DNA of 64,000 nucleotides. Source: Raphanus sativus. Taxonomy: Eukaryota > Streptophyta > Magnoliopsida > Brassicales > Brassicaceae. The position numbers were made by a program, and so were the translations under genes. Shown here in pieces: positions 1 to 12,230 of this stretch (position 1 is the stretch's first letter; each line of letters begins with the position of its first letter). The notes under the pieces are model-generated. The model was not told where the DNA came from and made no database searches. It saw nothing but the letters and a program-made list of their open reading frames with translations. Where the stretch lies: assembly GCF_000801105.2 (NCBI RefSeq), contig NC_079519.1, positions 11,964,668 to 12,028,667 on the forward strand, given 5' to 3'.

Positions 1-2315
1 TATGTTTTCTGATCAAGCTAGCAAGAGAAGTAGCCCTGAAACATCACGTACCGTAACTTGGAATCCTCCTCAGAGTTATACGTCAAGCAACGAAAATGTT
101 ACTCAAGGTGATGATTATTTCACAGACAACCAGGTAAGTTTCATTAAACATTTCCTAACCCTCATCTTACGGCATCAAATGTCTCTCAAACTATCACTGC
201 ATTTCATATATCCCCGAATTTAAAGTGAAATCTGTATCCTCACACTGAAAGTTCAAACTTCAAACCCTCCAAAAACTAAAGTTGAATATTCCAAAACTCA
301 TAAATCTTACATTGGTTGAAAGATGGTTTAGTGTTATGTAATCAAACAATAAACCTTATATATCAGATTTTAAACCAAAACAAACTAAGGGTACTAGAGG
401 GTATTAATTTGGGAGGGGGGGGGGAGGTTTGAACTTTAAATTTTTGGATTCCAAACTTTAAATTAGGAAATATATAGAATGTGGTGACAGTTTGGGAGAC
501 AACCGGCGCTATACGACAGTTTCGTGGGATATATCTCGTCGACCCTTAAACCCTTTTGCAAAATCGAAAGCATTTGGAAATCAGAGGTTTTTTCCCCTGA
601 TTTCAGGACACGCTCCACAAAATTAGAAAGTTGAAAGATGAACTTAGAAAGGCTCAAGAAATGTATGCAATGGCTCAAGTAGAAACCTTGGATGCTTCTC
701 GCAAGATCTGCATGAAGAATCTCTATAATAGAAAATGGATAACTTGTATTTGATGAAGCATCTTAGCTAATAGTATGTGTGTCTAATATATATTTACCAC
801 CTTTATGTGTTTCAGCTGAATGAGATTGAATTTGAAGAGCTAAAGCTTAGGGAGAACAGAACAAAGGGGTTAGAAGAAAAGGAAACACAGAAGTTTGAGA
901 AGATGACAAGGGAAGCCAGAGAGGTCACACAGAAAACAGAAACCAAAGAGCAGGAGGACATGCTTAAAGAAAGGTCCCTTGTGGCTCCCAAACTGCAATA
1001 CCAAGAGTTCACTTGGGAAGAAATCAAAACCGCAACTTTTTCATTCTCTGAAGATCTAAAGATTGGAAAGGGAGCTTATGGGGATGTTTACAAATGCAAA
1101 CTCCGTCATACAATTGCCGCGGTGAAAGTTTTGCATTCCTCTGAAAATAATCTATCCAAGCAATTCGATCAAGAGGTACGTAGACAGCCTAAGTGTTGTT
1201 CTTGATTGAAATTTCTCCATTATTTTCAAAAATCTTGATGTTTGTATTCTCTCTTAGATTGAAATATTGAGCAACATCAGGCATCCACACTTGGTTCTCC
1301 TTCTAGGCGCTTGTCCAGAGCACGGCACCCTAGTCTATGAGTACATGGAAAATGGTAGCTTGGAAGATAGACTATTCCAAGTCAATGATAGTCAACCAAT
1401 CCCATGGTTCCTCCGGTTTAGGATAGCTTGGGAAGTTGCATCAGCGCTCATTTTCCTCCACAAATCAAAACCGACACCAATCATCCACCGTGATCTTAAA
1501 CCAGCCAACATATTGCTTGATCAAAACTTTGTCAGCAAAGTAGGAGACGTGGGCATCTCCACAATGATCCAAGTCGACCCTTTATTAACAAAATTCACAA
1601 TGTACAAACAGACAAGCCCTGTGGGAACATTATGCTATATCGATCCTGAATATCAACGAACCGGGAGGTTATCTTTCAAATCCGACGTTTATGCGTTTGG
1701 AATGATCATTCTGCAGCTTCTTACCGCTCTGCCTGCTATAGCCCTGACGTTTAAAGTAGAAACAGCAATTGAGAACAATGACGAGTTTATACAGATTCTT
1801 GATAAAAAGGCCGGTGATTGGCCAATGGAAGAAACCCGTCAGTTAGCCGTTCTGGCCCTCTCTTGTACAGAGATCCGTGCTAAAGACAGACCTGATCTTG
1901 AAACTCATATTCTTCCAGCATTGGAGAGCCTTAAGAATGTAGCTGAAAAAGCAAGAAACTTAATTTCCTCATCAACCAAGCCACCTCCAAGCCATTTCCT
2001 CTGCCCATTACTTAAGGTAATAACTTGTTCATTACGTCACCTATTTCTTGCGAAAGGAGTTAGGAAAGAATGTTGTTATGTTTGCAGGATGTGATGAGTG
2101 AACCATGTGTTGCGGCCGATGGCTATACTTATGACCGACGAGCCATAGAGGAATGGATGGAGGACCACCGTACCTCGCCGGTGACTAATTTTCCATTACA
2201 AAACACTAACCTTTTGCCCAATCACAGTGTGTATGCAGCCATTGTGGAATGGAGACATGAAAATCAGCAAGGCAAGCTAAAGGGTGCTCTCCGTTTTAGT
2301 GACTCCTCTTTCTGA
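1..2315 (+). CDS. U-box receptor-like kinase, tandem copy 1 (5' truncated by window; splice donor damaged)
   Basis: Five exons are visible by alignment to the intact copies: <1-133, 607-705, 816-1175, 1258-2016 and 2088-2315. The USP-like N-terminus lies left of the window. What remains is the Ser-rich linker, a charged coiled coil (exons 607-705 and 816-980), the kinase domain and a U-box split by the last intron. The kinase shows glycine loop GKGAYG, AAVKVL with the beta-3 lysine, HRDLKPAN, and DVG in place of DFG. The U-box contains DGYTYDRRAIEEWMEDH. The exon ending at 705 is followed by AT where paralogues have GT, so normal splicing of this intron is unlikely. Read-through meets a stop at 751-753, before the kinase. 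A GT at 679 in the same phase could rescue splicing with loss of nine residues. The C-terminus is longer than in copies 3 and 4 (…HENQQGKLKGALRF…). Either a gene with altered splicing or a young pseudogene. Confidence 0.85.
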
Positions 2316-3300
2316 AATTGTGTAGCGTTTGTAGCCAATATCATTGGCGTGGTGTTCTCATAGCATTTTTCTTGCTTTTTAGTCAATTTTTATTTTGTCT
2401 TTGGTGTTGGTTAATTTTTTTGGACCAAAATCTCAAATGTTGTTAATGAAAGAAATTTAATCTCATATGTTCTTAATGAATCTTCATATTTTATGCTTTA
2501 ATAAAATAATAAATTTCAATGTTGCCTTTTTCATTTTTTCAATTAAATTTTAAATTTCAGATCTCGAATATCATACAACTAGATATAACTATTGTTCTAG
2601 ATTTTACAAAGTTGTATATCGACAATGGTACAACTTAGTATAACTAAAATTATAATATTACCACTTTATACGTGTGTTTCTGATTTCTCGTTCACCTCTC
2701 TTCAGCATCTATAAGTATATAAGATTGAGATGATTTTCTGGAAGATGCAGAGGGGTATGTAAAAATTACCTGTGATCCCATTATTCTAATTCAGAAGTGA
2801 ATGATGACACACATCGTTGGAAGCGAGGAGTAGGTAAATTACATGTGATCTCATTATTCGTCTACACTTTGTCAAAAAGAGAGAAAGTTACATATGTTGA
2901 GAAATCAATAAGATGAACAAGATGACTACATTAGCATCACTATTAATTGACATTGAGATGATAAGATGAACAAGATGACTACATTAGCATCACTATTCAT
3001 TGACATTGAGATGATAGGATTCAGAGAAGAGAGAGGGAAAGAGTCAGAAAAGACTACATGTTGGTCCAGATACTTGCTTGAGTTGAATCCATTTGTCCCT
3101 TGATTGATATATACTCCCACGATGTAGCCTAAGCATCTTTTTTTTTTGCAGAAATGAGGTCCGTAGAGGGTATGTCAGGCCCTATCAGTGGAGTTGTGAA
3201 CCTGTATGGTGACTAAGCTAGTTTGTAGTACATTGAATTAACCAAGGTCAGTAATGATTCACTTCCACCTATCATATTTGCAGAAGTGATAGTAGTCATT
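2316..3300. other. Intergenic 3' flank of copy 1
   Basis: No gene seen. It is A+T-rich 3' flank. It contains an almost perfect direct duplication of about 53 bp (around 2912-2964 and 2965-3017), both beginning AAGATGAACAAGATGACTAC. Confidence 0.6.
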
Positions 3301-3309
3301 TTAAATTAA

Positions 3310-4493
3310 GTGAGTCCCTGCATGTCCACAAGCAAAATGGTAAGTCTCGAGGAGTTGATATACTATGGATTTTACCAGTTTTTACCCATGGTATATAAGT
3401 GTTTTAGAATCTATTTACTATGTTTTGGAGTCATTTTAGAATATTTATAGGTTCAGGTATGTTTTGGAGTAAAATGATGATTTTGGAGCATTTTGGAAAT
3501 ATAGATAGAAGAAACTCGTAGTTGACCATCAAACCAGTCTGAAGTCGACATTAGAGTGAATCGTCGACTGACAAACATCACATGTTGTAGATCGACAGCG
3601 AAATGCGCAAGGCCCAACTTGGTTCTCAGCCTACGTTGTTCCCAGCCGACTTATAGCCCAAGTCCCACAACATTACAGAAATACACATGGCTGGCTTTTA
3701 ACCTAATATTTATGTGCTCTGCCATTGTTTTGGACAACACACGCTTTCTACACTTTTCATACTTTCATAGCAAATAGTTTAGGTTTTTTAGTAGTTTAGA
3801 GAAAAGATCCAAGACTCCTTCAGAGCTTTGTATTGGAACTCCAGTTTTTCTAACCAGCTTACTATATTCTTCAAGAAATTGATTGCAATGCATGTGTTAT
3901 AAAGTAGCTAAATAGAACCTTATTTTAGGATCGTGGACAACTACAACGGTAGGTTCTACGCCAGAATAGATTCTCTTGAGTTAGGATTGTTAGAAACAAG
4001 CGATAGTGATTTAGTTAAAGACTAGTGAACTTATCTATCAACTCATTGATGCTTGCTTAAGTGAACATCAATTGATGCTCATACCATAGGATTGATCGAC
4101 GCTTGATCCATATCAACAAATAAGCGGCAAATGAGATAATGGATCTTAGTCAATAGGATTGATTCACTTGTGAAAGCTAGAATACTTTCTCATAAGAATT
4201 TGAGTTCTAGGATTGTCAACTTAAGTATTCTATATCACTATAATCCGGATTACTTGAAACCCTAGATTTAACACTTTCTTATTATTGTTTACAACCTCAA
4301 TCAACCAACTGAACAACTACTTTTGTTCGCCCTGCTTATTTACTGCTTAAAACATATTCACCTAGCTTAATCACCACTGATTAGGATCTATTGTGTGCCC
4401 TCACTCCTTGTGGATTCGATCCCTAAGTATTATAACTGAACCTCTTATTTGAGAGAGTAAAAGTCACTCCTTAGGATGATTTGAGTGATAACA
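3310..4493 (+). mobile_element. Athila-like Gypsy LTR (probable solo or remnant LTR)
   Basis: The right end (4380-4493) has the phrase typical of Athila LTR ends: a 'cactccttgtggattcgat' stretch, then a 'gagagagtaaaagtcactcc' stretch, then TTGAGTGATAACA. Further left are GTCGAC-rich motifs and long non-coding sequence. I found no gag or pol beside it. The left boundary near 3310 is a guess and no target-site duplication was confirmed. Confidence 0.55.
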
Positions 4494-4519
4494 ATCGTCT
4501 TGCTGTTTGATTTGAACGT

Positions 4520-5180
4520 TTAGGAGAAAACAACTTCCTGTTGTTTTTTCCGTAAAATCTCAACCAAAACTCTGGTTGAGACGAAACGAAAGACATTTCA
4601 GTCGTGAACATGATAAGAGCCTGATGGAGCAATGAAGGAGTGGTGTGGCGACCATGAGTATGTGAGGGAGCTCTATGGCAACCAGGAGGAGAGAGAGGAT
4701 CTGTGTGGCGATCAAGAGTAAGTGATGGAGCTATGTGATGATTAGGAGTGAGTGAGGGAGCTCTGTGGCGATCAGGAGTGAGTGGGGGGAGCTCTGTGGC
4801 GATCAGGAGGAAAGATAGGATCTGTGCAGAAATTAAGAGTGAGTGAGGGAGCTATGTGGCGAGCAAGAGGAGAAAGATGAGCTTGGTAGCGATCAGGAGT
4901 GAGTGAGGGAGATCTGTGGCGATCAGGAGCTCTGTAGTGAGGGGAGTGAGTGTGTGTGGTGATGGGAGTGAAAGTGTGGCGATGAGAGTGAGTTGTGTGG
5001 CGATGGGAGTGAGTTGTGTGGCGATGGGAGTGAGTTGTGTGGTGAGATGATTTCTTTCTTCCGTTCTCTCTCTCTCAGTTGATCGTTTCGTAGACTTTGG
5101 GAACTACTTGGTTTGGTTTACACTAGTTTTTTGGAAGATTTCCCGAAATTTTTTTTACGGAAGGTTATCTCCTAGATTTT
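4520..5180. repeat. G-rich minisatellite block flanked by weak inverted repeats
   Basis: Positions about 4625-4930 contain degenerate copies of a roughly 30-bp unit (GATCAGGAGTGAGTGAGGGA followed by GCTCTGTGGC). They grade into about three near-perfect 21-bp units around 4975-5043 (gatgggagtgagttgtgtgg, c). The block is flanked by TAGGAGA…TTCCGTAAAA near 4523-4555 and its approximate inverse near 5150-5180. No long open frame follows the unit. Confidence 0.7.
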
Positions 5181-5879
5181 CCTACGAGCTTCTTCCGTGC
5201 AAACTCTCTGATCTTTTTGTTTTACGGAAAGTTGTTTCATAAAACTCGTTAAAATATTGCAAAAACTTTCTGGAAGAACGTTTTTTCGATCTTTTATGTT
5301 TGGATAAAAACTCTTTCATTACTTGTCCGAAATGAAATATACAAAATTTTGTTCTCATATAATTTTTAAATAGGTTCGGCTTATGCGGTGTAGTTCTTTC
5401 GATATTTCTTACTCATATTTGTTTTAAATATATTTTCGAAAGATTCTAGCAATTGATTTTGCAATTACCGATTTTGATCTCCAGAATGACCACAACAAAT
5501 AATTCTAGCTAACACGTGCCCCGACTATTTCATAAGTATTATTTAGTAGTATGGTGTATTTATTTTGATAGAACAATTGGTGAAAATATCCCTGGTTAGG
5601 TCTACGGTCTACCGTTACAGGGTCGAGGCCTACACGTTCTTTTTTCCTGATTTTTTTTAACAATATTCCTGGTTTTATCTCTTGCTGCACAATTAATTTA
5701 TTTTCTCACACGTCCGCTTTACAATTATTTTACGGCTATTATTAGCGAGATAATTCTACCCTTTGTTTTATTGTCTTGTTAGCATCTCTTTTGGTTTCTT
5801 TATTTCTCTTTTCATTGTTCTTTCTAGGGTTCTATTAGTTTATATTTCATTTTAAAATAAGGAATCTTTTTAGAGAAAT
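5181..5879. other. Intergenic, no gene seen
   Basis: A+T-rich sequence. The only open frame here is short, on the minus strand and without recognisable similarity. Pyrimidine-rich near 5800-5870. Confidence 0.5.
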
Positions 5880-6588
5880 TTATAACTTGAGTCACTTTTT
5901 GACTTTTAATAACAGCATAAGTCACTCTTGTATACTTAGACACTTTCTGAGTGGTTAAATACCACACTGTCCTCCCTTAATAATCATCTCTCTCTCTTTC
6001 ATGTTCTCTCTTCATCTTTTCAATCACTTTTTTTTCTTTTCTCCTTTTTCAATTTGTACGCCCTTTTCTCAATCTCTCTCAATTATCTGTAGAAAACATT
6101 TCAAATTCACATAGGATTCAATAATAAAAGATTGTTATCAGAGACGGTGAATTTCAGTGACAAAGCAAAATCCAAATTTTGAGTTATACAAGTCCCTGGC
6201 GTTTGGAGGGGATGTTTGAAAATGGCCATGGCGTTTTGGTTATAATCAGTTAAAATTCGGAAATTATGGGAAAAGTTGTGTGTTTGTTTGTGTTTTGACT
6301 ATAATCGGTTAATCTATAAAACATTTGTAAGTTCTGGATGTAAAATTGTCAAAAAAATAAAAATTTCATGAAGAAAATCAATTGCGGCTCAGAGATGAGT
6401 TGCAGAAATCGTAGGAAGCCCTAGTTTGAAGAAGACAAATTTATTACAAAATTGCCACTCTTCTAAAAAATATTAAAATTAAGCATAAATGAAGTGTACA
6501 TGTGTACAAAACCGTTTAGTGTACATGTGTATATTATCTCTATACATGTGCATATTACATGTATAATGTACATGTGTACATATATATA

Positions 6589-6635
<47 letters not shown>

Positions 6636-8195
6636 ACTTAAATTTTAATAATTGTGTACATTACCGCAATAATGATGTTTTTCTGAAAACCAAACATCAA
6701 AATTGCAAGAAATTTTCTATAGAATGCGTGGATGCAATATAAACATTATCTTTGGTTTCTGAAGTGTACATGTGTAAAAAACCGTTGAATGTACATCTTA
6801 TATGTATAGTGTACATGTGTACACACATATATATGTTACTTGAGACAAACCGGTGGACACACAAAAAATTAACTAGGCTATTGTTTGGGGAAAGAATGAA
6901 AGTCCAACAGATACCTGAGACAAAGCTAATATTTTGAGATCTAATGGAAGACAAGTTCAAGATTTCTATCAGTAAAACCAACTCCCTCCCAAAAAATCAA
7001 CCTTTTGACAACATATAGAAATCCATTGTTCTCTTCAGATTCATCCATTGCCATGATAAAAAAAAATTTGTAAAACACATGTATAAGCAGTTTGTAAATG
7101 TACTTGTTTATCATGATCCACATGTACAGTGATGTAAATAATTTTCACATGTACGATTGTGATATCCACATGTATAAATTACATATATTATCCACATGTA
7201 CAAGAAAGATTTTATGGGTGAACCTATGAGTTTTGCCAAAATCATGAAAGATTTTAATGGAGGCTCTAACCTCTTCATAGCATGCTTCTTCACCACATAA
7301 CTTATACATTCCTTTCATGAATAAAAATCAGAAGTCAAAGTTGAAACCTGTAAAGAAAATGTACAAAGGGGTTTAATATTTTGGAATAGCTGACAAGCTT
7401 GTTCATAGCATCACACATACAAGCAAGGTCAACAACAGTTATTTGAACAGAATCTCAACTGGTTTAGGAGTCTCTTTCAGGTCAATTATCAACTCAACAT
7501 CGCCTTCGTCCATTGGATGTATCACATTTAGGAATCGCATATTCAAAAAGAATCTAATATTGAGAAGAGCATTTTTTGTGACCAATTCCTATAGCCCATG
7601 ATATTCTAAATAACTAACTCATCAATCATAAACCATAAATTAATCATTCAAAGAGAAAAAAAAATCAACAAATATTTGTACAGTACCTGCATCTGAGATC
7701 ATGACCGCCAAATTATATAATTTTGACAGCGAATCAGCTTCAAACTAAGAAGCTTTCGATCTTCTCCGGCTGATACATAGAAAAATAGCCACTTTGAATC
7801 CAATCTAAAAGGAACCAAGAGAACTAGAGTTTTGACTCTTCTCGTCGATTAGAGATTTAAAAGAAAAAAAAAGATTTGGAATCAACGATAATAGATGTGG
7901 TTGATGCAGAAGATTTGGAAGACGCAAACAGTAGAAGAACTGGTAATGCATAATAGTTCTGAGAAGCTTGTGTCAAATATAAAAATTGAAACAAAAGATA
8001 AAGGAGGAGATGTGGAATAAGTGGTTGACGGTAGAAGAGAAGGAGAGAAAATATGATTAGAGAAAGAAGGATAGAATTGGGTTTTCACATTTTTTCTTTT
8101 TTTTTGGTAACAAGAGAAAACTTTGACAAAGTGTCCTAGTAGCAAAATATGATCTATAGTGATATTAGAAAGATAAAAAATGACTCATGGTGTAA
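5880..8195. mobile_element. Non-autonomous MULE-like DNA element A with TACATGTGTACA arrays
   Basis: The two ends are imperfect inverted repeats of about 70 bp. The left end (5886-5950) carries TTGAGTCA…TTTTAATAACAGCATAAGTCA. The reverse complement of 8130-8195 carries CATGAGTCA…TCTAATATCACTATAGATCA. The interior has many copies of ACATGTGTAC-like palindromes (6490-6560, 6765-6830, 7070-7210) and a (TA)n run at about 6575-6632. No transposase was found. A second, related element lies at 59528-62665. Assignment to MULEs rests on long degenerate TIRs and is tentative; the target-site duplication was not resolved. Confidence 0.5.
6577..6632. repeat. (TA)n microsatellite
   Basis: Nearly uninterrupted TA repeats inside element A, followed directly by more ATG/TAC-rich sequence. 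Confidence 0.9.
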
Positions 8196-9300
8196 TTATT
8201 TCATCTTTTTAAGTTCATCTACTAATAATAGCAATCTCAATTAATTTGAAAGATTGTCTTTTTATTTTAAGAGTTGCATTGGTTTTAAAAAAGTCAAAAT
8301 GTAAAAGTATGTATCTTCTCTTCTTTAATAATGTGTCTTTTCATCCTTAAAATTGCATTGATTTACAAGAAATAGTCAAAATGTCTAAAATGTAATTTTC
8401 ATTTAAATATTGGGTATTTTCATCTTAGGAGTTGCAGTGATTTAAAATAGTCAAAATGTATAAGTTATATTATTATTATTTTATTAATGAATAACTGTTT
8501 TTAACTGAATCGTAAAAAGATGCATCTGTTAATTTTGAGTTTTAGAATTTTTTATTTATTGCTTATCATGAAAAGTTGTGTCTATTGCTTATTATGAACA
8601 TTGATATGAAAACTTGTGTCTATTGCTTATGTCTCTCCATCCTATATATAGGGTGTTGCAGAACTTGGCTAGAAAACCCATTCTTTTCCTGTATCGTGAA
8701 CCAGTACATTTTGTATTTTTATTTATTAAATGGATAAATGGTGAGTTAAACGTAATTCATAATTGCAAGAGTTTAGTCGACGAGTCAAGCAAAAAAAAAG
8801 GAGTTTAATCGACAAAGTTGATAACTCATATTCAGTTTCCAGACTCCAGTATGATAGATCTGCCTTCTAAAGTGCCAAAAGTGTCTAATACATATCTGCA
8901 TGATCAAATACCATCAATTATTCCGTTATTGTTCAACAAAAAAGGTTAATTTGCATGTCTTATAATTTTTTCTATTAGTATTTACGTACTATTTTTATAA
9001 TTATTTTTGAATATATAAATTGATATGTTTATTTATATACAGAACTCGTCATTGTTGCCTGTTTACGGTAAACAAAGTATATTCTAAAATTTCAATTGCT
9101 TAAACAAACATTATAGTTTCTCTCATCTAAAAAGTTGTATCGATTAATAAATTATCTTTATATGATACTAAATTATGCTGTCATGTATCTATTTAATATA
9201 CCATGACAAGCAAGCATTATGTGTTGTCGGCAGCAAGTATTTTTGTATTACATTCGTGTTTTTTCTTTTTCTTTTTGTCGACTGTATGTTTCATTAACTA
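8196..9300. repeat. A+T-rich region with degenerate ~60-bp repeats
   Basis: Between about 8220 and 8560 the pattern 'TTTTCAT..TTA.A.TTGCATTGATTT…GTCAAAATGT' recurs at about 60-80 bp spacing. It is the same family as the repeats at 10640-11210. Nothing gene-like was seen from 8560 to 9300. Confidence 0.45.
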
Positions 9301-10360
9301 TGCCCGGAGGCATCAGGTTTTACAACATTGAAGTCCATACGGAGAATTAAAAAATTACAGCCCATTTTTAAAAGGAACTCGAGAAGCTTTATGAGAATCC
9401 ACGTCTTCGACACATGCCTCACATACATCGAATGGGTGGCCCAGTCATCGCTTCGGAGCTCCGTGACCGGAAAGCTCTGTGTATCGCAACTCGATCTCCT
9501 CTCCCCACCATAGTATCTCCATGGATTTGAATCGGAGCAAAAATGGCAATCTGGCCTTTACTCCATTGAAACTCCTGAAAGCTCTTAGATATCTTTGGGG
9601 ACTTCCTCCGTCTAATAATTTGATAAGAAAACACTGATGCCAAAGGACCTCTCGCTCAAACCTCAACTACTTGATCGGAAAATTCTTGGTTCCTCGTTGA
9701 TTCAAACAGGGGAGATTTCAGTAGGATGAAGATAGATCTTTTGTTGGACCGTAACAAGACGCCAACTCTACTAAATCTTCCCCAAAAGGACCTAAGTAAC
9801 CCAAAAAAAACTCAATCGTCCCCTACAGAGAAGCTTTACCCAGATTTGTGAATATATTAAGACGGTCAAGACTGACTCTCCTTGAGAGATGTTTAGTTGA
9901 AACGAAGAACAAAGCATCTATTCAACTAGTTGATGGAATTAAAAGGAAGAATTGCGAAAGGGAAACTTTCATAGATCAGAATTAATTAAAACTCAACCAA
10001 AAAAACAGAGATAAGAGGAGAATTTTGAAGAAAAGCTCTGTTTTGGTTGAAGAGAAACACATCAAAATCGCCAAAGCGAAGACTAATCCGCTAACCGGAA
10101 ATACATATCGCCTAAGCGAATAAAAAATCGATCTTTCGATCGAAGAGAAGTATTTTACATCAAAAACATAAGAAAAATCTCTTTCTCCCTGTGAAAAATA
10201 AGAGTTTGTGAACAGGGAAAGAAAGGGAGAAAAATTCTCTCTCTAAAGAGAGAGGAGAGAACTTTTTCCTGTATTACATACGTGTTAATAAACAATCTCA
10301 TTCACTTGTTTTCAAATGATTTTGGACAGAGAAAGAGATAGGCAGAATTGGAAAAAAGAG
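9300..10360. other. Unidentified G+C-richer block, possibly an old retroelement fragment
   Basis: This block has more G+C than its flanks and several overlapping short open frames, mainly minus strand 9419-9666, with no family I recognise. It ends at right in a polypurine GAGAGAG-rich stretch (10235-10265), which on the minus strand would resemble a CT-rich 5' leader. It could be a LINE 5' region in reverse orientation or a dead gene fragment. Confidence 0.3.
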
Positions 10361-10639
10361 AAACTTTGAATTTTTGTTTGTCCTTTTAGGACTTCTTATA
10401 TTTTCGGCAATTGTGGACATGTTTTACCTTTGGTTGATGGAAAAATAGTAAATTTAACTTTAAAAATGTAAAAAAATATGAAAACTATTGGAAACATAGT
10501 ATGATTAATTACATGTTTAAATTTATTTGTAATGAACTATTGCTTTTCATTGCTCGATTAAACCCAAAATTTCACTTTTTCAAAAATCAGTTGATGCAAG
10601 AAATTTTTCAGCATGCTGTAAGTTAAGTCAAAAAGAAAG

Positions 10640-11210
10640 TGAGCTATGTGCATTTTCAAACACCTTTTACCACTAGAAATAAATTAGGAACCCCAATTAA
10701 TGATAAATGGGGTTATCAAAATATCGAAAGATTGTATCGAAAGGTTCAGTTGACTGTGGAAAGGTTATCAAAATATCGAAAGATTGTATCTTTTCATTTT
10801 AGAGATTGCATTTATTCGTAAGAGGTATCAAAATATTGAAAAGACACGTCGTTTTATTTTAGAAGTTGCATTGATTCTTAAAAAGTTATTAAACTATTGA
10901 AAAGATGTGTTTTTCATTTTTTGTGTATTTTCATTTTAGATGTTGCATTAATTTTTAAGAGGTTATCAAAATATTAAAAGGTTGTGTTTTTATATTTTTT
11001 TAGAAGTCACGTTGATTGTTAAGAGGTTATCAAAATATCAAAATGTTGTGTCTTTTCATCTTAAAGGTTGAACTGATTTTAAAAAAACTATCAAAATATT
11101 TATAACCAATTATCATTTTGTCTAAGGGTGTATTTTTTATTCTAAATTCTTAAGAAGTTATTAAAATGTCTAAAGATATGACTATTCATTCTAAAAGTTA
11201 CATACTTTGT
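10640..11210. repeat. Degenerate ~65-bp tandem repeats
   Basis: About six to seven units share 'GTTATCAAAATAT…GAAAAGATTGTGT' and 'TTTTCATTTTAGA.GTTGCATTGATT'. Unit divergence is high. Part of the array (10639-10821) happens to lack stops but repeats the same unit, so I do not call it coding. Confidence 0.6.
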
Positions 11211-11806
11211 TAATGAATTGTTTTTTCTTTCATTTTCATATATATATATATACACACACATATATATATATATATATCAAATAATCTTAAAATTTTTTAA
11301 AATACTCAGATAATTCGGTTTATTGGGTAATTTACTTATTTTTAAATTATATATATGATTTTTCAGATAAAATGTTTGAGCCTATTTAACTAATGTTGTT
11401 TATTGATAGATAAGTACTATCAAAATGTATACCAAAAACAAATATTTATATATGTATATCTATGCATATTTTTATTTATTCATGAATTGAGATATACATG
11501 TTGTATATCTATTGCATCTCTAAGTAGATGAGAAAGAATTGTTAGAGATTTAAGTCAATTTTACAACCGTTTTAATGAACTATAACGATTGTTTAAATGA
11601 ACAATTACAACTAATTAAATGAACCATTGCAATTTTTTGTAATGAACCATTGTTATTGTTGGTAATCGTACCTTTTAGTGATTATTTCATTTGGTGATCG
11701 TAGCTTTTCGTAAGGAGTCACTGTAGCTTTTGGTATTAACCATTGTAATCATTAACTATTCATTGCAATGTTTAGTTGTCAATTGCAACCCTTGGTCTTT
11801 TATAAG

Positions 11807-11837
<31 letters not shown>

Positions 11838-12230
11838 CTTTTAAAAGAATGCGAGTGTGATTTGCTGAGATGAATATGTTATTGAAGAAGATCTCTTAAA
11901 GTTATATTGTTATCATGTTTTCGAAAATATTTGTACTCTTACATAGCTTCAAACAATAGTACATGTCATACTGCCGTTATAGTTTATCTTATTAATTTAG
12001 TAAATGCTTAGGTTTAAATATATTGTTTGTTTTAATTAGTTTAAAAATATTAAGTTTATTAATTTATTGATATTGACATGGACAATTCTGCTAAATAGAC
12101 AATTTAAATTTTTGTCACGAAAATAGATCCTAAGGAGAAAGTGACCAAAATATTTCATTTAATAGATAAAAAGATCTTACTACTCTAAATATATGAATAC
12201 AAATAAAATAAAATAATTTTGGACCAGATA
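11211..12230. other. Intergenic, A+T-rich
   Basis: No gene seen. It contains short TA/CA runs (11240-11276, 11808-11826) and loose 20-25-bp repeats around 'AATGAACCATTGCAATTTTT' at 11575-11800. Confidence 0.5.

Noticed and set aside
6494..6981. Short Tyr/Ile/Cys-rich open frames on both strands
   Set aside because: They arise from (TA)n and TACATGTGTACA repeats inside a transposon-like element.
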